From an uncultured Dehalococcoidia bacterium (lineage in GTDB: Bacteria > Chloroflexota > Dehalococcoidia > Lucifugimonadales > JADFKI01): a stretch of DNA of 64,000 nucleotides. Shown in pieces: positions 8,759 to 18,631 of this stretch. Position 1 is the stretch's first letter, and each line of letters starts with the position of its first letter. The stretch lies in assembly GCA_958295865.1 (NCBI GenBank), contig CATQHF010000001.1, positions 806,001 through 870,000 on the forward strand, in the 5' to 3' direction. Position numbers and translations under genes: made by a program. The notes beneath the pieces are model-generated. The model was not told the DNA's origin. It was given only the letters and a program-made list of their open reading frames with translations, and did no database searches.

Positions 8759-9265
8759 CTACCACCCGTTCGCCCGCGCCTTCAGGTAGTCCCGATAGCT
8801 GGCGTCGTGGTCGCCCCGCATCGCATGCAAAATCCCTCGGTGGCGATACGCGCTCCAGAAATCCGGGTCAATCTCAATCGCGCGGGTCAAGTCCGCAATG
8901 GCTTCCTCGAGCATTCCAAGCTCCGAGTAGGCAAGCCCTCGGTTGTGGTAGGCGTCGCGGTAATCGGGGTCGAGTTCAATCGCCTTGCTGATGTCCTCGA
9001 CCGCGCTTGCCGCGTCCCCTAGGCACAGGAAGGCGATGCCCCTGTTGTTGCGCGCCATGCCGTTTGCGGGGTCGAGCGCGATGACCCGCGTCATATCCGC
9101 CTTCGCCGCCTCATAGTCGCGCTGGTTGGAGTATGCGTTGCCCCTGCGAAAGTACGCCGTCGCGTCGCTGTCATCCTCCGCAATAGCCTGCGTCATATCC
9201 GCCACTATCCGCGCCAGATTTTCAGGGCTGCGCGAACTGCCGCCTATCGGTTGTTCCATTTTCAA
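8759..9265 (-). CDS. TPR repeat protein
   Basis: 168 aa with four tetratricopeptide repeats of 34 residues covering about 25-160. Each has the W/A-G-Y-A-A-P pattern (AYFRRGNAYSNQRDYEAAKAD; ARNNRGIAFLCLGDAASAVE; AYHNRGLAYSELGMLEEAIA). There is no signal peptide, so it is probably a cytosolic protein-protein adaptor. It ends only 3 bp from the convergent Ldh-family gene. The partner is unknown. Confidence 0.85.
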   Translation of the reverse strand: MKMEQPIGGSSRSPENLARIVADMTQAIAEDDSDATAYFRRGNAYSNQRDYEAAKADMTRVIALDPANGMARNNRGIAFLCLGDAASAVEDISKAIELDPDYRDAYHNRGLAYSELGMLEEAIADLTRAIEIDPDFWSAYRHRGILHAMRGDHDASYRDYLKARANGW

Positions 9266-9316
9266 AGCCTTCGCTCTTTCAGATTATCGCTTGTCAGATT
9301 ATAGCCTGTCGGGTGA

Positions 9317-9358
9317 GAATTAAGAATTAAAAATTAGGAATTAAGAATTAAGAATTAA
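9317..9358. repeat. AATTAAG low-complexity tract
   Basis: Imperfect tandem units of GAATTAA/AAATTAG. Related tracts occur at about 48354, 49390, 49626 and 50366. It lies in the gap between the TPR gene and modA, which also holds a partial family B repeat at about 9420-9460. Confidence 0.7.
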
Positions 9359-9546
9359 CTGATTGCGATTATCGGGGTTAAACGGCAGTGTTGTTTATAC
9401 TTGGGCGTACCTTGGATGCTCTGGATTCCTGCTTTCGCAGGAAAGACGGGTGAATGGGTAGGAATGACGGGCAAGCGAACGGGAAGGGCTTATGCAACTT
9501 TCGTCTATCCGTGTAATTCTTGTCAGCCCTTGTTGGCGGTGCGATA

Positions 9547-10332
9547 ATGCCTGCTATGCTTGGACGAGGACGCTTCGCGCTGATGGCGCTGCTTACGCCC
9601 ATGATGCTTGCCGCGTGTTCGCTGTCGTCCGGCGCTGACGACGACCTGCTTGTATTCGCCGCGGCGAGCCTGACGGACGCGATGGGGGAAATCGCGGCGG
9701 CATACCAAGCGGAGACGGGCGTAGCCGTCGCAATCAGCTACGGGCCCTCGCAGGCGCTCGCGCAGCAGATTGCGAGCGGCGCGAATCCTGACATCTACAT
9801 CGCCGCCGGCATATCGCCGATGACCTTCTTGCAGGACGAAGGGCATGTCGCGGTGGGCGGGCAAGTTCACTTGCTGACGAACACCATCGTAGTCGCCGTG
9901 CCGCAGGAAGCGCCGAATATAAGCGCCCTGCGGCAGTTGGCAGCATCGGACTTGAAGCGAATAGCAATGCCTGACCCGGCCATCGCGCCCGCAGGCGATT
10001 ACGCGCGCCAGTCGCTGCAAAGCCTCGACCTGTGGGACGCCCTTCAGCCCCGACTGGTCTATGGCAACGATGTCCGCGCCGCGCTCGCCTATGTGCAGAC
10101 CGGCAGCGCCGACGCCGCGTTCGTGTACCGCACCGACGCCAAGATCGCCCCCAACCTGCGCGCCCTGGACATCGTGCCTGCCGACTCATACCCCGCCGTC
10201 ATATATCCCGCCGCGGTCGTCCGCGCGACCGACGATGAGGACAAGGCGCAGGCGTTCCTGGACTTCCTGCAAACCCAAGCCGCCGCCCAAGTCTTCCGCA
10301 AGCACGGCTTCACGCCACTGCCCGCCAATTAG
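9547..10332 (+). CDS. modA: Molybdate ABC transporter substrate-binding lipoprotein ModA
   Basis: 261 aa. The signal ends in PMMLAACS with the lipid-modified Cys at 24. The mature protein is a type II periplasmic-binding fold with the ModA patterns LLVFAAASLTDAMGEIAAAY, GPSQALAQQI, GANPDIYIAA and DAAFVYRTDA. It captures molybdate (or tungstate) outside the membrane for ModBC. The start is uncertain: ATG 9547, ATG 9556 or TTG 9520 all fit and none has a strong ribosome site. First gene of modABC. Confidence 0.92.
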   Translation: MPAMLGRGRFALMALLTPMMLAACSLSSGADDDLLVFAAASLTDAMGEIAAAYQAETGVAVAISYGPSQALAQQIASGANPDIYIAAGISPMTFLQDEGHVAVGGQVHLLTNTIVVAVPQEAPNISALRQLAASDLKRIAMPDPAIAPAGDYARQSLQSLDLWDALQPRLVYGNDVRAALAYVQTGSADAAFVYRTDAKIAPNLRALDIVPADSYPAVIYPAAVVRATDDEDKAQAFLDFLQTQAAAQVFRKHGFTPLPAN

Positions 10333-10378
10333 AGCCATCCCTGTACATCTTGTTACTTCATAGGAAGCGCATCTGACT

Positions 10379-11056
10379 TTGGAACTGCTGCACATCTTGG
10401 CGCTCACCATACGGATTGCCATCGTCGCCACCGCCGTCAACCTGCCCTTCGCCCTGGCGATAAGCTGGCTCATCGTCAAGCGCAGGATGCCCGGGCGTCT
10501 GGTGATGGATATGCTCGTGTCGCTGCCGCTTGCCGTGCCTCCCGTAGTCATCGGCTACCTGCTGCTATTGCTGCTTGGCGGCAACGGGCCTGTGGGCGCG
10601 CTGCTGAGCCGCTATCTTGGCGTGGAGCTCGTCTTCACATGGTTTGCTGCCGCGCTTGCCGCCGCGCTGGTGTCCTTCCCCCTCATGGCGCGCGCCGTAA
10701 TGGTCGCTATGGGCGGCGTCGATGAGCATCTGGAGCAGGCGGCGCGCAGCCTGGGCGCGAGCGCGCTGCGCGTGTTCTTCACAATCACCGTGCCATTGGC
10801 GTATCGCGGCATCATCGCGGGCGTGCTGCTTGGCTTCGTGCGCGCGGTCAGCGAGTTCGGCGCGACCATAGTGGTGGCGGGCAACATCCCCGGCAGGACG
10901 CAGACGCTCCCGCTCGCCATATACTCCCGCGTGCTCACCGGCGACGACGCCATCGCAATTCGGCTAGTCAGCCTGTCCGTCGGGCTTGCCGTAATAACCC
11001 TGCTGCTGCACAACTGGCTGCTGGAAAAATCCACTCGACCCCGCGAGGGCGCATGA
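10379..11056 (+). CDS. modB: Molybdate ABC transporter permease ModB
   Basis: 225 aa with five or six membrane helices. The cytoplasmic EAA loop (EQAARSLGASALRVFFTITVP) contacts ModC. The length is normal for ModB. The start is TTG at 10379, preceded by GGAAG; no ATG is available nearby. The stop overlaps the modC start as ATGA, showing translational coupling. Confidence 0.92.
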   Translation: MELLHILALTIRIAIVATAVNLPFALAISWLIVKRRMPGRLVMDMLVSLPLAVPPVVIGYLLLLLLGGNGPVGALLSRYLGVELVFTWFAAALAAALVSFPLMARAVMVAMGGVDEHLEQAARSLGASALRVFFTITVPLAYRGIIAGVLLGFVRAVSEFGATIVVAGNIPGRTQTLPLAIYSRVLTGDDAIAIRLVSLSVGLAVITLLLHNWLLEKSTRPREGA

Positions 11057-12147
11057 CCGAACCCCTGTTGAACCTCAAGATACGCAAGAGTTTTCACGGC
11101 TTCACGCTCGACTGCGAAGCGGCATTCGGGCATGGCGTCTCCGCGATATTCGGCACATCCGGCAGCGGCAAGTCCATGCTCTTGAACTCCATAGCGGGCA
11201 TCGTGCGCCCCGACGAAGGCGAAATCGTGTTTGACGGGCAGCCGCTCTACTCATCGCGCGAAGGCGTGAACATGCCGCCCGAAAAGCGGCGCTTCGGCTA
11301 TGTGTTTCAGGATTCTGCGCTCTTCCCGCACATGAGCGTCTCCGACAACATACATTACGGCTACAAGCTGACGCCCCGCGCCGACAGGCGGATTGAGCCG
11401 TCGCACCTTGTTGAACTGCTGCAACTCGAGCGTTTGACGGGGCGCGGCGTGGGCAATCTTTCCGGCGGCGAGCGGCAGCGCGTCGCGCTCGCAAGGGCGC
11501 TTGCCACATCGCCCCGCCTGCTGCTGCTCGATGAGCCGCTCGCCTCGCTCGACGGCGGGCTGCGCGGCGTCATACTCGGCTACCTCAAGCGCATCCGGCG
11601 CGAACTGCATACGCCTATGGTCTATGTGTCACATTCAATCTCCGAGGTCATGGCGCTTGCGGACAACGCGCTGGCGCTGCGGGGAGGCAGACCTATCGCG
11701 TATGGGCGCGCCTCCGAGGTGCTTGTGCATCCCGAAGTATCCGCCTTCGCCGAATTCTCCACGCTGGAGAACCTGCTTGAAGCGACGGTCAAGCGCCGCT
11801 ACGCTGACGAAGACCTTGCCGAACTTGAAGTTGGCGACGCGCGTCTGCTTGCCGCCGGAGTGCGGCGCGGCGCGGGCGATGCTCTGACCATCTCCATACG
11901 CGCCGGCGACATCATCATATCGCGCCGGATTCCCCCCCAGATGAGCGCGCGCAACATCATCAAGGCGCGTGTAGCGGAGATACACACCGTCGATTCCCGC
12001 GTGCTGGTCTATGCGGACATCGGCGCGCGCATCGTCATCGAAATCACCCAAACCTCGCTCCAATCGCTTGCCCTGCGCCCGAACGCGGAGATATACCTCA
12101 TCATCAAGGCGAACAGCGTCATTCCGCTTGAAGCCGCGGGCGGCTAG
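11053..12147 (+). CDS. modC: Molybdate ABC transporter ATP-binding protein ModC
   Basis: 364 aa. The ATPase domain (1-230) has Walker [10 protein letters not shown], the Q loop in [16 protein letters not shown], the signature [15 protein letters not shown], Walker [14 protein letters not shown] and the switch His in VYVSHS. The C-terminal 130 residues form the TOBE/Mop-like region that binds oxyanion in ModC proteins. It energises molybdate import through ModB. Its ATG overlaps the modB stop by 4 bases. Confidence 0.94.
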   Translation: MTEPLLNLKIRKSFHGFTLDCEAAFGHGVSAIFGTSGSGKSMLLNSIAGIVRPDEGEIVFDGQPLYSSREGVNMPPEKRRFGYVFQDSALFPHMSVSDNIHYGYKLTPRADRRIEPSHLVELLQLERLTGRGVGNLSGGERQRVALARALATSPRLLLLDEPLASLDGGLRGVILGYLKRIRRELHTPMVYVSHSISEVMALADNALALRGGRPIAYGRASEVLVHPEVSAFAEFSTLENLLEATVKRRYADEDLAELEVGDARLLAAGVRRGAGDALTISIRAGDIIISRRIPPQMSARNIIKARVAEIHTVDSRVLVYADIGARIVIEITQTSLQSLALRPNAEIYLIIKANSVIPLEAAGG

Positions 12148-12160
12148 GCTCTTCCGCGCA

Positions 12161-12189
12161 TTGATAAGCGGGCGGTGGTGGATTATACT
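12161..12189 (+). promoter_or_regulatory. Sigma-70 type promoter for pdxST
   Basis: TTGATA at 12161-12166, a 17-bp spacer and TATACT at 12184-12189, followed about 50 bases later by the pdxS start. One mismatch to consensus in each box. It lies just after the modC stop, so pdxST need not depend on modABC. Confidence 0.75.
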
Positions 12190-12238
12190 TGCGTCAAGCG
12201 GATATGCGAATTTTGAAGTTATGAAACGGAGGGGTCTC

Positions 12239-13138
12239 ATGGCGATTGATATAGTGGCTGAGACCGGCACATTCAGGGTAAAGTCGGGGTTGGCGCAGAT
12301 GCTCAAGGGCGGCGTGATAATGGATGTCGTAACCGCCGAGCACGCCAAGATTGCGGAGGACGCGGGCGCCGTCGCGGTGATGGCGTTGGAGCGCGTGCCG
12401 TCCGACATTCGCAAGGCTGGCGGCGTGGCGCGAATGTCCGACCCGGTGATGATTGCGGAGATTATCGATTCGGTTACGATTCCCGTAATGGCGAAGGCAC
12501 GCATCGGTCATTTCGTAGAGGCGCAGATTCTCGAGGCGCTGGGCGTGGACTACATAGACGAGTCTGAGGTTCTGACGCCCGCCGACGAGAACAACCACAT
12601 CAACAAGCACGACTTCAGGGTGCCCTTCGTGTGCGGCTGCCGCGACTTGGGCGAGGCGCTGCGCCGCATAGGTGAGGGCGCGGCGATGATTCGCACCAAG
12701 GGCGAGGCTGGCACGGGCAACATCGTCGAAGCCGTTCGCCATGCGCGCAAGGTGATTGGCGAGATGCGCCGCATCCAGAATATGGACGACGACGAGCTTA
12801 TGGCGACCGCGCGAGATCTGCGCGCTCCCTACGAGCTTGTGCGCCAAATTCACGACAGAGGCGAGATGCCCGTGGTCAATTTCGCGGCAGGCGGCATCGC
12901 CTCTCCCGCGGACGCCGCGCTGATGATGCAGCTCGGCGTGGACGGCGTGTTCGTCGGCTCCGGCATCTTCAAGTCCGAATATCCCCAGGTTATGGCGGAA
13001 GCCATCGTAAAGGCGACCACGCACTACAACGACCCGCATATTCTGGCGGATGTGTCCAAGGGCTTGGGCGCGGCAATGCCCGGCTTGGATGTGCGTACTA
13101 TGCCGGAAGAAGAGCAGCTTGCGGTACGAGGCTGGTAA
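12239..13138 (+). CDS. pdxS: Pyridoxal 5'-phosphate synthase subunit PdxS
   Basis: 299 aa from the ATG at 12239, with GGAGG six bases upstream; the frame stays open to 12011 inside modC but that part is not coding. It is a (beta/alpha)8 barrel that makes pyridoxal phosphate from ribose 5-phosphate, glyceraldehyde 3-phosphate and ammonia. The family patterns include the Lys-bearing [36 protein letters not shown] and [20 protein letters not shown]. PdxT, encoded next, supplies the ammonia. Confidence 0.97.
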   Translation: MAIDIVAETGTFRVKSGLAQMLKGGVIMDVVTAEHAKIAEDAGAVAVMALERVPSDIRKAGGVARMSDPVMIAEIIDSVTIPVMAKARIGHFVEAQILEALGVDYIDESEVLTPADENNHINKHDFRVPFVCGCRDLGEALRRIGEGAAMIRTKGEAGTGNIVEAVRHARKVIGEMRRIQNMDDDELMATARDLRAPYELVRQIHDRGEMPVVNFAAGGIASPADAALMMQLGVDGVFVGSGIFKSEYPQVMAEAIVKATTHYNDPHILADVSKGLGAAMPGLDVRTMPEEEQLAVRGW

Positions 13139-13139
13139 C

Positions 13140-13721
13140 TTGCCAAGAGTCGGCGTCCTTGCGGTACAAGGCGACTTTCTGGAGCATAGGCAGGCGCTGC
13201 GCCGCCTGGGGATCGACGCGCCCGAAATACGGCTGCCCAAGCAGCTCGACGAGATTGACGGGCTGATTATCCCCGGCGGCGAAAGCACCACAATCGCCCA
13301 GCTCATAGACATCTACGGCTTCCGTGATGTGCTGCGTCAGAAGGCGCGGGAGGGCATGGCGATTTGGGGCACATGCGCGGGCATGATCGTCGTAGCAGAC
13401 CGCCTCACGGATCGCCGCCCCGAACCCTTGCGACTCATGGACATCGAGGTCAGCCGCAACGCCTTCGGGCGGCAGGTGGACAGCTTCGAGGCGGACATCG
13501 ACTTTCAGGAGATTGAAGGCGAGCCGTTTCATTGCGTCTTCATACGCGCCCCGGTCGTGAACCGCGTGGGCGAATCCGTGAAGGTGCTGGCGGCGCTGGA
13601 CGATGGCCGCCCCATCGCGGTGCGGCAAGGCAGGATGCTGGCAACCGCGTTCCATCCCGAACTGACGGACGACTCCCGCATCCACGACCTATTCGTGCGA
13701 ATGGTGGAGGAGCGGGATTAG
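13140..13721 (+). CDS. pdxT: Pyridoxal 5'-phosphate synthase glutaminase subunit PdxT
   Basis: 193 aa from the TTG at 13140, one base after the pdxS stop, with GAGG eight bases upstream. It is a class I glutamine amidotransferase: GGESTT, the nucleophile Cys in WGTCAGMI, and the His-Glu pair in TAFHPEL near the C-terminus. It hydrolyses glutamine and channels ammonia to PdxS in a 12+12 complex. Confidence 0.96.
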   Translation: MPRVGVLAVQGDFLEHRQALRRLGIDAPEIRLPKQLDEIDGLIIPGGESTTIAQLIDIYGFRDVLRQKAREGMAIWGTCAGMIVVADRLTDRRPEPLRLMDIEVSRNAFGRQVDSFEADIDFQEIEGEPFHCVFIRAPVVNRVGESVKVLAALDDGRPIAVRQGRMLATAFHPELTDDSRIHDLFVRMVEERD

Positions 13722-13737
13722 GTTATATGGGCATTTG

Positions 13738-13866
13738 CGTCATTCCCGTGAAAACGGGAAGCCAGAATCTCAGAATGTAGGCGCTTTCGTATATTTTAGG
13801 CTGTCTCAAAGCGCTGGATTCCTGCCCCTGCTTTCGCAGGGGTGACGTTCTTTCGCAGGAATGACG
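13738..13866. repeat. Family B palindromic element (129-bp variant)
   Basis: Bounded by CGTCATTCC and GGAATGACG (9-bp inverted repeats), with internal hairpins CCCGT/ACGGG and CCTGC/GCAGG. This copy has an internal 25-bp duplication compared with the 104-bp copies elsewhere. It is the main content of the 338-bp gap between pdxT and the Ycf45-like gene. Confidence 0.75.
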
Positions 13867-14059
13867 GGTGAATGAGCAGGAATGACGATATGACAAGTCG
13901 AAATGTCAGCAGAACCTAGAGCAAGTGTCCAGTCGAACCATATTCCCCAATCCGACAATCGGCTAACTGACCGCCGCATCGCTTTACCCCGACTTGCGAT
14001 GCTGTGGTAAAGTGTTAGCAGCCGATATGTCAGCCGAAGATAGAAGCAGGGGAGGTTGA

Positions 14060-15637
14060 ATGACCCAGTCGTTAGCGGAAAAGATGGACACCGACCTTCA
14101 ATCCCTCATTGATACGCTTCCGCCGCACATCCGCGAGCTGCTTTTGGAGCGCGAAGACATTAGTGAGCTTCTTGAAGTCGTGCTCGACTTGGGACGCGAA
14201 TCCGAAGCGCGTTTCCTCAGCGAAAGCCTTGTGGTGTCCGAGCGGGAGATTACCGAAGCGGAGATCGACTATGTGATAGGCAAAGTCAGCTCTTTTGGCG
14301 AGGACAACCGCGCGGGCATCGAGCGCACGCTCCACCGCATATCCGCCATACGCAACCGCTCCGGCAAGATAGTCGGGCTGACGCTGCGCGTTGGCAGGGC
14401 GGTGTACGGCACAATCCGCATCATCGAAGACCTGGTGCTCAGCGGCAAGAGCGTGCTGCTGCTTGGCAAGCCCGGCGTGGGCAAGACGACGATGCTGCGA
14501 GAGATTGCCCGCGTGCTTGCTGACGACGCCCTCAAGCGCGTCATCATCGTGGATACCTCCAACGAAATAGCCGGCGATGGCGACATCCCGCATCCGGGTA
14601 TCGGCAAGGCGCGCCGCATGCAGGTGCGCTCGCCCGCCTTGCAGCACGCCGTCATGATTGAGGCTGTGGAGAACCACATGCCGGAAGTCATCGTCATAGA
14701 CGAGATTGGCACTGAGGCGGACGCCGACGCCGCCCGCACCATCGCGGAGCGCGGCGTTCAGCTCGTGGCGACCGCGCACGGCAACACGCTAGACAATCTC
14801 ATCATGAACCCCACGCTATCAGACCTAGTGGGCGGCGTGGAAGCCGTTACGCTGGGCGACATCGAGGCGAGGCGGCGCGGCACGCAAAAGACCGTCCGTG
14901 AGCGTCGCGCCCCGCCTACCTTTGACATACTGGTCGAGATACAGGGCTGGAACGAGGTCGTCGTGCATGAGGATGTGTCCGATGTCGTTGACCGTATGCT
15001 GCGCGGCAACCCCATCTCGCCCCAGATTCGCACTATGGACGAACTCGGACGCCTGCGGCGGTCGCATGCGGAGAGTAAAGTGCCTGCCCTGTTCAACAAC
15101 CGCGAGACGCCGCGACGCAATATAGCCGCGCCGCTGCCGTTGCCCGAAGAGCGCGACGCCGTGCCTCTGAAGTCCGTCAGCATCCTGCCCTACGGCATCA
15201 ACAAGGGTAAGCTGCTTCAAGCGGTGCGCGGTATCAACGCGCCCGTCGAGGTCGTCGCCGACTTGAATAATGCCGACATTCTGCTCACCACCAAGAACTA
15301 CTATCGCCGCAGCACGCAGGCGCTCCAACTCGCCGAGCAGCGCGGCAAGCCCGTCTATGTCCTCCGCAAGAACACCCTCGCGCAGATTCAGCAGTTCGTC
15401 CAGGCGCTCACGCGCAAGCAGTCGCAGGACGCCCGTGTGAATGAAGAGCACTCCGACGCCATAGACGAGGCGGAGCGCGCGGCGACTCGCTTGGATGAGG
15501 GCGCGGTGCAGGTGAATCTCAGCCCGCAAGCCGCTTATGTCCGCCACTTGCAGCATAAGATTGCCAACCAGCGCGGCGTCTATTCCTCCAGCGAGGGGCG
15601 TGAGCCGAACCGCCATGTAGTCATGTACAGGCGATAG
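14060..15637 (+). CDS. Ycf45/R3H-type AAA ATPase
   Basis: 525 aa with GGGGAGG before the ATG. Walker A is LLGKPGVGKTTM at about 134-144, Walker B is VIVIDEIG near 214, and the fold is SpoIIIAA/secretion-ATPase-like. The C-terminal 70 residues form an R3H nucleic-acid-binding domain (LSPQAAYVRHLQHKIA, then EGREPNRHVVMY). Between them is a second small domain (about 350-430; SILPYGINKGKLLQA). The Ycf45 family is conserved in cyanobacteria and Chloroflexota, probably single-stranded nucleic acid binding, with no firm role. Its stop is 5 bp before tmk, so the two are cotranscribed. Confidence 0.85.
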   Translation: MTQSLAEKMDTDLQSLIDTLPPHIRELLLEREDISELLEVVLDLGRESEARFLSESLVVSEREITEAEIDYVIGKVSSFGEDNRAGIERTLHRISAIRNRSGKIVGLTLRVGRAVYGTIRIIEDLVLSGKSVLLLGKPGVGKTTMLREIARVLADDALKRVIIVDTSNEIAGDGDIPHPGIGKARRMQVRSPALQHAVMIEAVENHMPEVIVIDEIGTEADADAARTIAERGVQLVATAHGNTLDNLIMNPTLSDLVGGVEAVTLGDIEARRRGTQKTVRERRAPPTFDILVEIQGWNEVVVHEDVSDVVDRMLRGNPISPQIRTMDELGRLRRSHAESKVPALFNNRETPRRNIAAPLPLPEERDAVPLKSVSILPYGINKGKLLQAVRGINAPVEVVADLNNADILLTTKNYYRRSTQALQLAEQRGKPVYVLRKNTLAQIQQFVQALTRKQSQDARVNEEHSDAIDEAERAATRLDEGAVQVNLSPQAAYVRHLQHKIANQRGVYSSSEGREPNRHVVMYRR

Positions 15638-15642
15638 CGGCT

Positions 15643-16341
15643 ATGGCGCTGTTCATATCTTTTGAGGGCGGCGAGGGCAGCGGCAAGTCCACGCAGGCAA
15701 AGATTCTGCATGGGCGGCTGGCGAACTTGTCCATTGCCGTGAAGTTCATACGGGAGCCGGGCGCGACTGAGTTGGGGGGGTATGTAAGGGAGTGGCTCAA
15801 GCGAGGCTTGCCGATAGAGAAGACCATCTCCAACCATGCCGAACTGTTTCTGTTCTCCGCCGCGCGCGCCGAACTTGTAACGAAGGAACTCAAGCATCAC
15901 TTGTCCAAGCCCAACGCCGCCATAGTCGCAGACCGCTATGTGGACTCCACCACCGCCTATCAGGGCTATGGGCGCGGCATACCGTTGGAGCAGCTTGAAG
16001 TGGTCAACGCCCTCGCCACGCAGGGCGTCATGCCGGACCTGACCTTCTTGCTCGACATCGCGCCTGCCGAGGGCTTGGCGCGCATGGGCGCGGTTCAGTA
16101 TGGCTTTCGGCTGGACGATGACATGTCCGCCACAGAGTCGGAGCGCCATACGGAGGGCGGGAGATTCGAGGACGAACCGCCGGACTTTCATGAGCGCGTG
16201 CGACAGGGCTATCTCCACTTGGCGGCAAGTGAGCCGGACAGGTTTCACATCATAGACGCCGCGCAGCCCCAGCATCGGATAAGCAATCGGATTTGGGAGA
16301 CGCTGCGCTTGCGCTTTCCCGAAGCCATTCCACAAGGTTGA
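15643..16341 (+). CDS. tmk: Thymidylate kinase
   Basis: 232 aa. The P loop is SFEGGEGSGKSTQ at the N-terminus. The DRX motif region is VADRYVDSTTAYQGYGRG and the substrate site includes FIREPGATELGG. The lid (about 150-175) is longer than in most homologues, with SATESERHTEGGR. It phosphorylates dTMP to dTDP for DNA synthesis. It is translated right after the Ycf45-like gene. Confidence 0.93.
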   Translation: MALFISFEGGEGSGKSTQAKILHGRLANLSIAVKFIREPGATELGGYVREWLKRGLPIEKTISNHAELFLFSAARAELVTKELKHHLSKPNAAIVADRYVDSTTAYQGYGRGIPLEQLEVVNALATQGVMPDLTFLLDIAPAEGLARMGAVQYGFRLDDDMSATESERHTEGGRFEDEPPDFHERVRQGYLHLAASEPDRFHIIDAAQPQHRISNRIWETLRLRFPEAIPQG

Positions 16342-16353
16342 GGAGGCAAAGAA

Positions 16354-16761
16354 ATGACATCCGAACAGATTGACGCCTATCTAAGACGCCCGATGATTGG
16401 CGACCTTGCGACGCTGAACTCGGACGGCTCGCCGCATGTCGCGCCCGTCTGGTTTCGCTGGGACGGCGAGGTCGTCAAGGTATTCACGCAGACGACGGCG
16501 GTCAAGGTGGGCAACATACGGCGCGATCCGCGCGTCGCCATGTCGGTCGCCACGCAGGAAGCGCCCTACGGCTATGTCATCGTCAACGGCACGGCGGCAA
16601 TCTCCAACGACGGCATACCCGACGAGGTGCGCGCGATGGCGATACACTACAAGGGCGAGGTCGAAGGCGAAATCTACATTCGGCAGGCTCTCCAAGAGAT
16701 GACCTTCTGCCTCATCACCATCACGCCCACAAAGACAATCGGCTGGCTCGACGAGGGCTGA
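16354..16761 (+). CDS. PPOX-class flavin/F420-dependent oxidoreductase
   Basis: 135 aa with GAGGAGG before the ATG. It is a split-barrel protein of the pyridoxamine-phosphate-oxidase-like superfamily. The opening RRPMIGDLATLNSDGSPHVA and the VWFRWDGEVVKVFT strand are typical of PPOX proteins that bind F420 or FMN. The substrate is unknown. It is 12 bp after tmk and ends 15 bp from the convergent PHP gene. Confidence 0.85.
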   Translation: MTSEQIDAYLRRPMIGDLATLNSDGSPHVAPVWFRWDGEVVKVFTQTTAVKVGNIRRDPRVAMSVATQEAPYGYVIVNGTAAISNDGIPDEVRAMAIHYKGEVEGEIYIRQALQEMTFCLITITPTKTIGWLDEG

Positions 16762-16776
16762 CAGATGACAGGCGCA

Positions 16777-17520
16777 TCAGGGGGAAGTGATTATGCGCTT
16801 CTTGTCTTCTAGGATGGCGCGGGGTGTGTGTAGCGCCATCGCCCGCGCGCTGCGCTCTCCGATCACTGCTGCCACGACTTTCAGGGCGTCGCCGAGTTCG
16901 GGCGTGCGCGGTGGGTTGGGCGCGTGAGTGTCCGATGACAGGATATGCGCCATGCCCGCGCGCAGCAGCGCCAGCGCGAACTGCCGCACATCCGCGCCCC
17001 AGTGTCCCAGCAGGCTGCCGCGTGTGAGCTGGCTCAGCATGCCCATGCCGATGTAGCGTTCCAGCAGCGCGGGCTGACGCCGGAACGCCTCGATGCGCTC
17101 CGGATGCGCGAACACCGGCGTCAGCCCCTGCGATTGCAGCCCAATGAGCGCGCCCTCGACGAACTCATGCTGCCCTATATCTCCGAAGAACGGCATCTCC
17201 ACCAGTATGTACCGTGAGCCGCCCATCGTCAGCGCCTTGCCCGCGATGACATCCTCCGGCAGCGCGGCGTCGATGTGGTTCTCCATCCCCAGCGCGAGCG
17301 TGAGGGGGATGCGCTCGTCGTCAAGCCGCCGTTGCAGTTCGGCGGTCAACTCGCGTATGTGCCGGACGCTGGAGTCTTCCGTAACATCCTTGCGGTGCGG
17401 CGTAGCCAATATCGCGCGCGTGCCGTTTGCCGCGGCGATGCGCGCCATCTCTATGGCGTCCTCCATGGTGGCTGCGCCGTCATCTACGCCGGGCAGAATA
17501 TGGGCATGCAGGTCGTACAA
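16777..17520 (-). CDS. CpsB/YwqE-type PHP tyrosine-protein phosphatase
   Basis: 247 aa from a TTG start at 17520. The metal-binding motifs of the PHP fold are all present: YDLHAHILPGVDDG at the N-terminus, ATPHRKD near 60, FAHPERIEA near 140 and SSDTHAPNPPRTPEL near 196. The family consists of Mn2+-dependent phosphatases that dephosphorylate bacterial tyrosine kinases controlling polysaccharide export. No kinase or capsule cluster is seen nearby, so its partner lies elsewhere. Confidence 0.88.
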   Translation of the reverse strand: MYDLHAHILPGVDDGAATMEDAIEMARIAAANGTRAILATPHRKDVTEDSSVRHIRELTAELQRRLDDERIPLTLALGMENHIDAALPEDVIAGKALTMGGSRYILVEMPFFGDIGQHEFVEGALIGLQSQGLTPVFAHPERIEAFRRQPALLERYIGMGMLSQLTRGSLLGHWGADVRQFALALLRAGMAHILSSDTHAPNPPRTPELGDALKVVAAVIGERSARAMALHTPRAILEDKKRIITSP

Positions 17521-17564
17521 GTTTGATAAGGACTCCGTTTATGGTAAGCGGTTCTTGCTATTGT

Positions 17565-18263
17565 CTAGCTGCGGAACTGGATGCGCTTGAAGCCCTCGGC
17601 GTAGGTCATATTCGCCATCTGCCCCTGCCGCTCGGCGTACATCTTTACGAAGTGGTCAACATCCCTGCCGGAGCTTGCGACTTGGCTGGCGTGCTTCTTC
17701 AGCGCCTCTATCTTGTCCTCGATGTTGTCCGTGATGTCTATGAAGGTGTCGGGCGTCTCCGTGCCCCACATCAGCACATCCGCTACCTTGTGCGTCTCAA
17801 GCCCCGCCTGGATGTGCTCGTTGTAATGGAGGAAGTCGCGCGCGTATGGGAACACGGCATCCAGCGTAACCTGCCCCGATATGCGATGATCGCGGTGCAG
17901 GTAGAATGTCTGGCGGAACGGGTCGGTGCAGAACACGATTTCCGGCTTGTGCGTCCGTATCGCCTTCACGAGCTCGCCCCTGAACTTGGCGTTGTCTTCC
18001 AGCTCGCCGTCGCCGTAGCTCAGGTAGATGACCTCTTTCACGCCCAGCGAGTCTGCCGCTTCTTGCTGTTCCGCCTCCCGTATCGCCGCCAGTTTCGCGG
18101 TCGTCATATTAGTGTCGCTCGTGCCTTTGTCGCCGTTGGTGCAGAGTACGAACACGAACTCCGTTCCCTCAGCCGTCCACTTGGCGACAGTGCCTCCGCA
18201 CCCGCCCTCGGCATCGTCAGGATGCGGTATTACGAGCATTGCTCTTTCAGGTCTTTCAATCAT
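17565..18263 (-). CDS. PIG-L family deacetylase
   Basis: 232 aa. Zinc ligands are seen in MLVIPHPDDAEGGCGG (HPDD, residues about 13-16) and HRDHRISG near 123. The fold and length match LmbE/PIG-L deacetylases, which act on N-acetylglucosaminyl compounds such as lipid or thiol precursors. A glycosyltransferase of the MshA type lies 2.5 kb downstream at 20728-21954, so a role in a mycothiol- or bacillithiol-like thiol is possible but unproven. Confidence 0.9.
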   Translation of the reverse strand: MIERPERAMLVIPHPDDAEGGCGGTVAKWTAEGTEFVFVLCTNGDKGTSDTNMTTAKLAAIREAEQQEAADSLGVKEVIYLSYGDGELEDNAKFRGELVKAIRTHKPEIVFCTDPFRQTFYLHRDHRISGQVTLDAVFPYARDFLHYNEHIQAGLETHKVADVLMWGTETPDTFIDITDNIEDKIEALKKHASQVASSGRDVDHFVKMYAERQGQMANMTYAEGFKRIQFRS

Positions 18264-18361
18264 GCGCTTGTGTGCCTCTCTTCAATCGCTTGCTGTGTTC
18301 TATCCGTCGGTCGTAATTTATATCACATGATAAGTCGTTACTCCGCCCAACGGCAATAGCC

Positions 18362-18464
18362 GAGAAAATTGCATTAGTACAAGTTTAGCCGTCGATGGGC
18401 AAGCATTTTCACCCTCATCCTAACCTTCCCCCTTGATGGGGGAAGGGACTAATGCAATTTTCTC
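18362..18464. mobile_element. 103-bp MITE, copy 3 (family A)
   Basis: Same length and the same perfect 17-bp ends as the first copy, with a perfect 7-bp direct repeat AATAGCC on both sides. It lies between the divergent PIG-L and GNAT genes, where it makes up a third of the 368-bp gap. Confidence 0.9.
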
Positions 18465-18631
18465 AATAGCCACGCCAGTCAGTTCCCCAATCCTGCGCCT
18501 TCTGCGGCTAACCTTATGACGCTAATGACTGACAATTGCCAAGCCCTCTGATACAATCGCATTGACGCGCAGGCATGCCCCGTCTGCGCGGGCGGCGCTA
18601 TACGCCTACCATCATCAGAGGGTTAGTGGCA

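Noticed and set aside
12194..13312. A minus-strand frame of 372 codons
   Set aside because: Antisense to pdxS and the start of pdxT, whose products are unmistakable.
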